From: Flavobacterium zepuense
GTDB taxonomy: Bacteria; Bacteroidota; Bacteroidia; Flavobacteriales; Flavobacteriaceae
Length of the DNA stretch: 64,000 nt
NCBI RefSeq assembly: GCF_007097145.1
Contig: NZ_VJVZ01000003.1
Location: 310,001-374,000 of the forward strand
Direction: 5' to 3'
Shown: in pieces, positions 59,389 through 64,000 of the stretch
Layout of the letters: each line of letters starts with the position of its first letter
Position numbering within the stretch: position 1 is the stretch's first letter
Program-made: the position numbers and the translations under genes
The notes under the pieces: model-generated
Seen by the model: the letters and a program-made list of their open reading frames with translations, nothing else
Told to the model about the DNA's origin: nothing
Database searches by the model: none

Positions 59389-61572
59389 ATGAAAATTATT
59401 ACCATTTCTTACAGGTTGCCCCTGTCTATAAAAAAGCAAAACCGAAAAACTACAATTACCCAAACCGCGGGTGGCCTGGCCACAGCAGTACTCTCGTATT
59501 CTGAGAAAAGCAATGCCAACTTAACATGGGTGGGCGTAGCCGATTTTGAGAAAAGTACGTGGGAAAACCATAAAGACGGCTTCAGCAAAAATTTTGAAAT
59601 AGAACCCGTTTTCCTTGATAAAAAACTCAACAAGAATTTTTATAATGTATTCAGCAATTCGGTGCTCTGGGCGCTGTTTCATTACTTTCCGTCATATATG
59701 GAATATAACGACGAAGCGTTTGAAGCCTACAAAACTGCCAACCAGATCGTTGCCGACAAAGTAAACGAAATTTACGAACCCGGCGATATTGTATGGATAC
59801 ACGATTACCATTTTTTAGGGCTTGCTAATTTAATCCGCCAGCAACACCCCGATGCTAAAATTGGGTTCTTTTTGCACATACCCTTCCCTAATTTCGAGAT
59901 CTTCAGGATCATGCCCAACAAAGTTAAGCGTTACTTACTGGAGGGTATGCTGGGCGCCAACCTCGTGGGGTTTCATACCTGGGATAATGCCATACATTTT
60001 ACCGAGTGTGTAGAAAAGATACTGGGCCTTAACCAGCGCGGCTTTGTGTTTAGCCAGGACAGCCACCGCACCAAGGTGGGCTCCTTTCCTATCAGTATCG
60101 ATTTTGATAAGTTTTACGATGCTTACGATAAACCCAATGTTATTGCCCTGCGCAACGAGATTGCCGAACTGTACCACGACAAAAAAGTCATATTTTCGGT
60201 AGACCGGCTGGATTACAGCAAAGGCATCAATAACCGCCTTAATGCATTTGAAAGCTTTTTAGAAAAATTCCCTGAGTGGAAAGAAAAAGTAGTGTTCCTG
60301 CTTGTTATCGTTCCGTCGCGTGAAGAAATTGGCAAATATGGCGAGCGTAAGCGCATGATAGAGAACAACATTAGCCGCATTAACGGTGCATTGGGTAACT
60401 ATAAGTGGACACCCGTGGTGTACCAATACCAGTCGGTTGATTTTGATAAGCTTATTGCACTTTATAGTAGTGCTCATGTGGCGTTAATATCGCCTGTGCG
60501 CGACGGTATGAACCTTGTGGCAAAAGAGTATGTTGCCGCCCGTAAAGACCTGCGTGGCGTGCTGCTTTTAAGCGTATTGGCGGGTGCTGCGAAAGAATTG
60601 CAGGAAGCCATTACCATCAATCCGTTTGATACTGAGCTTATTGCCGAAAAAATAAACCTTGCCCTGCTAATGGACGAAAGCGAGCAGGAACGCCGTATGC
60701 AGCGCATGCAAAATTACCTGCGCACGCACGACGTGTTTAGGTGGGCAAGCCGCTTTTTAAGCGAAACCGAAGAAATGCACAGCCACGATAACCAGGCACA
60801 GCCGTTAAAAGGAAAGCTTAAGGCAGAATTGTTTGAGAAATTTGAACAGGCACATAAGCGATTGCTTTTATTGGATTTTGACGGTACACTTGTTAACCTA
60901 AAATCGAAACCTGAGTTGGCCGTGCCCGATGATATGCTTATTAACCTGCTTACCAGCCTTGCATCCAATCCTAAAAATGAGGTGTGGATAATTAGCGGGC
61001 GCGATAAGAATTTCTTAGAAAAATACCTGGGACATTTACCTGTGGGCCTTGTGGCCGAACACGGCGGTTATATTAAGCGCGGTGGCTGGGAACCTATTAT
61101 CCAGGGTGTACCGGAGTGGAAAGACCGCGTTATTGATGTGATGCAGGAGTACGTAAACACCAATGCCGAGAGTTTTATTGAGGTTAAAGAGTTTGGTGTG
61201 GCGTGGCATTACCGCAATGTAGATGAGAAACAGGGTTTCTTAACATCTCGTGAGTTGCTTACCCTGCTTAAAAACCACCTGTACAACACCCCTACCCAAA
61301 TTATAGACGGCAATAAAGTTATTGAGGTTAAACACTTTATGGCGCATAAGGGCTCTACCTGCCGTGATAAGATTTTATGCAATCCGCACGATTTCGTATT
61401 GGCCTTTGGCGATGATAAAACCGATGAGGATTTATTTGAACAACTAACCGGCAACACTGAATTTTCGGTTAAAGTAGGCCCCGGCAATACTGCCGCAAAA
61501 TACAGGGTTAGCACTGTAGAAGAGGTATTGGAGTTTTTGAATCAGTTAGAAGAGCGTTCTGTAGTAAAGTAA
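59389..61572 (+). CDS. Bifunctional trehalose-6-phosphate synthase/phosphatase
   Basis: A 727-residue fusion. The GT20 synthase (about 1-465; GGLATAV, WIHDYHFLGLANLIR, FLHIPFPNFEIFR, VDRLDYSKGI, RDGMNLVAKEYVAA) makes trehalose-6-phosphate from UDP-glucose and glucose-6-phosphate. A HAD-type phosphatase follows from about 490 (LLLLDFDGTLVNL with the nucleophile Asp, IISGRDKNFLEKYLG, AEHGGYIK, FGDDKTDEDLF), yielding free trehalose. The fusion is typical of several Bacteroidota. Probable role: osmotic or desiccation protection. A hairpin lies just before the start codon. Confidence 0.95.
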   Translation: MKIITISYRLPLSIKKQNRKTTITQTAGGLATAVLSYSEKSNANLTWVGVADFEKSTWENHKDGFSKNFEIEPVFLDKKLNKNFYNVFSNSVLWALFHYFPSYMEYNDEAFEAYKTANQIVADKVNEIYEPGDIVWIHDYHFLGLANLIRQQHPDAKIGFFLHIPFPNFEIFRIMPNKVKRYLLEGMLGANLVGFHTWDNAIHFTECVEKILGLNQRGFVFSQDSHRTKVGSFPISIDFDKFYDAYDKPNVIALRNEIAELYHDKKVIFSVDRLDYSKGINNRLNAFESFLEKFPEWKEKVVFLLVIVPSREEIGKYGERKRMIENNISRINGALGNYKWTPVVYQYQSVDFDKLIALYSSAHVALISPVRDGMNLVAKEYVAARKDLRGVLLLSVLAGAAKELQEAITINPFDTELIAEKINLALLMDESEQERRMQRMQNYLRTHDVFRWASRFLSETEEMHSHDNQAQPLKGKLKAELFEKFEQAHKRLLLLDFDGTLVNLKSKPELAVPDDMLINLLTSLASNPKNEVWIISGRDKNFLEKYLGHLPVGLVAEHGGYIKRGGWEPIIQGVPEWKDRVIDVMQEYVNTNAESFIEVKEFGVAWHYRNVDEKQGFLTSRELLTLLKNHLYNTPTQIIDGNKVIEVKHFMAHKGSTCRDKILCNPHDFVLAFGDDKTDEDLFEQLTGNTEFSVKVGPGNTAAKYRVSTVEEVLEFLNQLEERSVVK

Positions 61573-61573
61573 G

Positions 61574-61620
61574 GTTACACAAAGTACCGCAAAGAAGCCA
61601 CAAAGTTTCGCTAAGATAAA
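61574..61620. repeat. CACAAAG-type repeat fragment
   Basis: TTACACAAAGTACCGCAAAG then AAGCCACAAAGTTTCGCTAAG: three phased (C)ACAAAG/GCAAAG/GCTAAG words. It resembles the interior of the element at 3197-3440 and looks like a decayed or partial copy. Confidence 0.5.
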
Positions 61621-61738
61621 AATATTACAACCTAATCGTAAAGATTGTAAAGATTGGATTGTGATTTCAGATTGTCATGAGCCAGCTTATTTACAAGGCG
61701 GGTATGAATGTATGCTGTAACTAAGACTGTAAACTAAA

Positions 61739-62281
61739 TTACTCTTTTAAATTTGTGCCTAAAATTTTTACGCTACTGCCTATCTCTTTAAACGATGGCA
61801 GATACTTTTCAAATTCCGATGCGTTGGCCGAACTCATCACTACTGTGGCAATAGTGTGGGTGCATTCAATTATTAAGAGTGCCTCCTTTTTACCGTCGGG
61901 GTACAAATAGGTTACAACATTATAACGCCCTGTTGCGAAATCGTCTTTTTTGATGTTGGGGAAGCTGAGTTTAAGGGTATCTATTTTTATGCCCGGAAAG
62001 TTCTGCTTCATATAATCATTGTTTCCATCAATCCACTGGTCCATATTAGGGTTATCCTCATAATCAATCCCGTACACATACATGTAATTAAGTTCATGGT
62101 CGTTTATTACATTGGTCTTAATAAAAAACGGAACCTTATTATCTACCGCAAGTAGCCAGTTTTTTGGCACATCGACAGATATGGTGTGCTTTTCACCTAC
62201 TATCATTTTTGTTTGCGCCTTAATAGTAATAGTAGTAAAAGCAAATAGTAAAAACAGTATCGTTTTGAAATATTTTGTCAT
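61739..62281 (-). CDS. Exported hypothetical protein
   Basis: A 180-residue protein with a signal peptide (MTKYFKTILFLLFAFTTITI, cut after KAQ at about 23); I choose the ATG at 62279-62281, since a longer frame adds 14 residues that spoil the signal. The mature part resembles small PsbP-like domains: ISVDVPKNWLLAVDNK, a long strand-rich middle, DFATGRYNVVTYLYPDGKKEALLIIECTHT and IATVVMSS. I do not recognise a named family. Monocistronic. Confidence 0.68.
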   Translation of the reverse strand: MTKYFKTILFLLFAFTTITIKAQTKMIVGEKHTISVDVPKNWLLAVDNKVPFFIKTNVINDHELNYMYVYGIDYEDNPNMDQWIDGNNDYMKQNFPGIKIDTLKLSFPNIKKDDFATGRYNVVTYLYPDGKKEALLIIECTHTIATVVMSSANASEFEKYLPSFKEIGSSVKILGTNLKE

Positions 62282-62444
62282 AAGATTGGATATTATTTGC
62301 AGGATGAGCAGCCTGCTATACAAAAATACAGTAGTTATGAAATAAATTGATAAACCTACACTAAAAATATGGCTGCCCCTGTTTATGTTTTAATTATTGA
62401 CGGTGGTTTTTATATATTTACAATCCGATAAACATTAACCTTAA

Positions 62445-63083
62445 ATGAAAAAACTCTTATATATAATTGCTCTCCTGCCTGCCCTGCTTACTGCCCAGGA
62501 AATCGCCGTGCTAAAATATTCCGGCGGCGGCGACTGGTACGGCAACCCTACCTCACTACCTAATTTGGCTAAGTTTTGCAACCAGAATATTAACACTAAG
62601 CTAAAGCCCAAAACCAGCGTGGTTGAGGCCGGTAGCCCCGACCTCTTCTCGTATGCCTTTGTACACATGACGGGCCATGGCAACGTGGTATTTAGCGATA
62701 ATGACGTGATTAACCTGCGCAACTACCTTACATCGGGCGGGTTTTTACATATTGATGATAACTACGGTATGGATAAATTTATCCGTAAAGAGATCAAAAA
62801 GATCTTCCCCGATAAAGAACTGACACAGGTACCCATAAACCACGAAATTTATAAGGGACCATTTGCTTTCCCACAGGGCATGCCAAAAATTCATGAACAT
62901 GATAACAAACCGCCGCAAGCGTGGGGTATTTTTATAGAAGACCGCCTTGTACTGCTTTACACCCTGGAAACCGACCTTGGTGATGGCTGGGAAGACCAGG
63001 AGGTGCACAACGACCCTGTTGAAGTGCGCACAAAAGCACTACGCATGGGTGCCAATATTGTGAACTACGCGTTTAAGGAATAA
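62445..63083 (+). CDS. DUF4159-domain exported protein
   Basis: A 212-residue protein with a signal peptide (MKKLLYIIALLPALLTAQE) and a single DUF4159 domain: VLKYSGGGDWYGNPTSLPNL, YAFVHMTGHGNVVFSD, FLHIDDNYGMDKFIRKEI, and VNYAFKE at the end. The domain has a class-I glutamine-amidotransferase-like fold (HMTGHG loop, GGFLHIDDN) and is often found with BatA-type gliding or aerotolerance proteins. No catalytic Cys is visible. It stands alone here. Confidence 0.85.
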   Translation: MKKLLYIIALLPALLTAQEIAVLKYSGGGDWYGNPTSLPNLAKFCNQNINTKLKPKTSVVEAGSPDLFSYAFVHMTGHGNVVFSDNDVINLRNYLTSGGFLHIDDNYGMDKFIRKEIKKIFPDKELTQVPINHEIYKGPFAFPQGMPKIHEHDNKPPQAWGIFIEDRLVLLYTLETDLGDGWEDQEVHNDPVEVRTKALRMGANIVNYAFKE

Positions 63084-63087
63084 TTTT

Positions 63088-63121
63088 AATTACGAATTAC
63101 GTATTACGTATTACGTATTAC
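63088..63121. repeat. ATTACGT tandem repeat
   Basis: Four or five near-identical 7-bp units (ATTACGT / AATTACG) directly after the DUF4159 gene. Too short-period for CRISPR; a slipped-strand microsatellite. Confidence 0.75.
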
Positions 63122-63150
63122 TAAATCAACGATTACTTCACGCACTGTCA

Positions 63151-63239
63151 TTGCGAATGAAGCGTAGCGGAATGTGGCAATCTCATAATTTTGAAACACA
63201 ACGATAAGATTGCCACGCTCCATTGCATTCCGCTCGCAA
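63151..63239. repeat. Dispersed imperfect palindrome (89 bp)
   Basis: Left arm 63151-63183 starts TTGCGAATG and ends TGGCAATCT; right arm 63207-63239 starts AGATTGCCA and ends GCTCGCAA. The outermost TTGCGA and inner TGGCAATCT match exactly; the middle has permuted GCGGAATG and AGCG words. This is the ATTGCGA/GCAATCT-type BIME-like repeat seen in many Bacteroidota. The gap 63084-63522 has no gene. Confidence 0.65.
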
Positions 63240-63318
63240 CAATATCAAACAACCCGCAGTACTGAAGCCGTTCTTTCAGTAAAACAAACTTTACATCATT
63301 TCATACAATTTACAAAAC

Positions 63319-63357
63319 AAAAAACAGCCCTGTAAAGTATATACACGGCTGTTTTTT
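63319..63357. terminator. Bidirectional intrinsic terminator
   Basis: AAAAACAGCC / GGCTGTTTTTT around a 17-nt loop that contains TGT/ACA; T-run on both strands. It is between the DUF4159 gene and the convergent poxB-like gene and may serve both. Confidence 0.8.
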
Positions 63358-63522
63358 ATGTTTTATGCGATCTTGCAAAAAAAAGGCACATTCCAAAATC
63401 CGAAAGTGAAATATTAAAAATTAATATTCTCTAAATCAGCATATTTTAATATTGCCTTTCACTCAGTTTTCATGATTAATTTTTACTGCTAAATACGTAT
63501 ACATTGTAAGCAATGTACTATG

Positions 63523-64000
63523 TTATAAAACTTCTTTAAGGTGTTTATAATTTGCCTTAACGGTATCTAAAACTTCATCCATTTTACCGCCTAAAATAAG
63601 CTTGCTCATGGTTGTGGCATAGCCCGCCATTTGTTTCCACTCAATTTTAGGAGGCATGGCAAGCGAGTCAGGGTTCGTCATAACATTCAAAAGCACAGGC
63701 CCATGCGATGCAAAAGCCTCTCTTAGCGCAGGCTCAAGTTCTTTAGGTTCATCAACTGTGATGCCCCTAAAGCCCATAGCAGCGGCCACTAAGGCAAAAT
63801 CAGGGTTAACCATATCAGTCTCATTATCAGGTAGTCCGGCAACCTCCATCTCCAATTTTACCATCCCTAACGACCTGTTATTAAACACGATAAGCTTAAT
63901 AGGCAGCTTGTATTGGTGGATGGTAGCTAAATCGCCCAACAACATAGAGAGTCCGCCATCGCCACAAAGCGCAACTACCTGTTGTTCAGGGTGGCTAAGT
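63523..64000 (-). CDS. poxB: PoxB-type pyruvate dehydrogenase/oxidase, C-terminal part
   Basis: The C-terminal 158 codons of a thiamine-diphosphate enzyme; the 5' part lies beyond the window edge. The TPP-Mg motif starts with CGDGGLSMLLGD and ends at VFNN (SLGMVKLEMEVAG follows), as in E. coli PoxB. The ending (LAMPPKIEWKQMAGYATTMSKLILGG) also parallels PoxB and not acetolactate synthase. The product likely converts pyruvate to acetate and CO2, donating electrons to quinone. The membrane-binding C-terminal helix typical of E. coli PoxB is not evident. Confidence 0.87.
   Translation of the reverse strand, partial: LSHPEQQVVALCGDGGLSMLLGDLATIHQYKLPIKLIVFNNRSLGMVKLEMEVAGLPDNETDMVNPDFALVAAAMGFRGITVDEPKELEPALREAFASHGPVLLNVMTNPDSLAMPPKIEWKQMAGYATTMSKLILGGKMDEVLDTVKANYKHLKEVL

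Noticed and set aside
63088-63121. CRISPR-like array
   Set aside because: The units are 7 bp without spacers; this is a microsatellite.

Overview
The window looks like chromosomal DNA of a member of the Bacteroidota, most likely Flavobacteriaceae (Flavobacterium-like). Evidence: a SusC/SusD pair with a one-piece hybrid two-component regulator (HTCS), many proteins with Bacteroidota-type architecture, TAnnTTTG-type -7 elements, and almost no Shine-Dalgarno sequences. GC looks like the low forties (judged by eye). No rRNA, tRNA, CRISPR array, phage or intact insertion sequence was seen; the mobile-looking DNA is limited to small palindromic dispersed repeats.

Layout. 106-3187: three co-oriented alpha/beta hydrolases and a small conserved protein. 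3439-12685: a sigma54-type response regulator, its sensor kinase and msrA on the minus strand, divergent from a four-gene MacB-type efflux operon (adaptor, ATPase, permease, TolC-like channel). 12772-14355: a hydrolase and a short-chain dehydrogenase. 14579-28192: a polysaccharide utilization locus with a GH2 and a GH30 enzyme, SusD, SusC and an HTCS; three phased GGGGGGTAAA iterons lie upstream of susC. 28440-30008: a large uncharacterized protein. 30226-35346: leuA-leuC-leuD-leuB-ilvE, tightly packed, ending in a strong terminator. 35851-38385: a lipoprotein and a kinase/OmpR-type regulator pair.

38397-43822 is the most interesting part. It is an assimilatory sulfite reduction and siroheme operon on the minus strand (cobA, cysJ, cysI, met8). 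Ahead of it are two tandem short cysteine-rich leader ORFs, each followed by an intrinsic terminator. In both leaders a 7-nt segment after Cys codons is perfectly complementary to the 5' arm of the terminator that follows. I read this as a double cysteine-responsive attenuator. Two TetR-like palindromic operators separate cysI from met8.

44188-48603: a catabolic-looking operon (secreted cysteine hydrolase, secreted amidohydrolase, DoxX, alginate-export-type porin). 49175-64000: mostly housekeeping and orphan genes (uvrB, a GAF-histidine kinase, VOC and TPM proteins, a secreted thioredoxin fold, two paralogous esterases flanking a TerB-like gene, DUF1456, DUF4269, a fused trehalose-6-phosphate synthase/phosphatase, a DUF4159 protein) and, at the edge, the C-terminal part of a PoxB-type pyruvate oxidoreductase.
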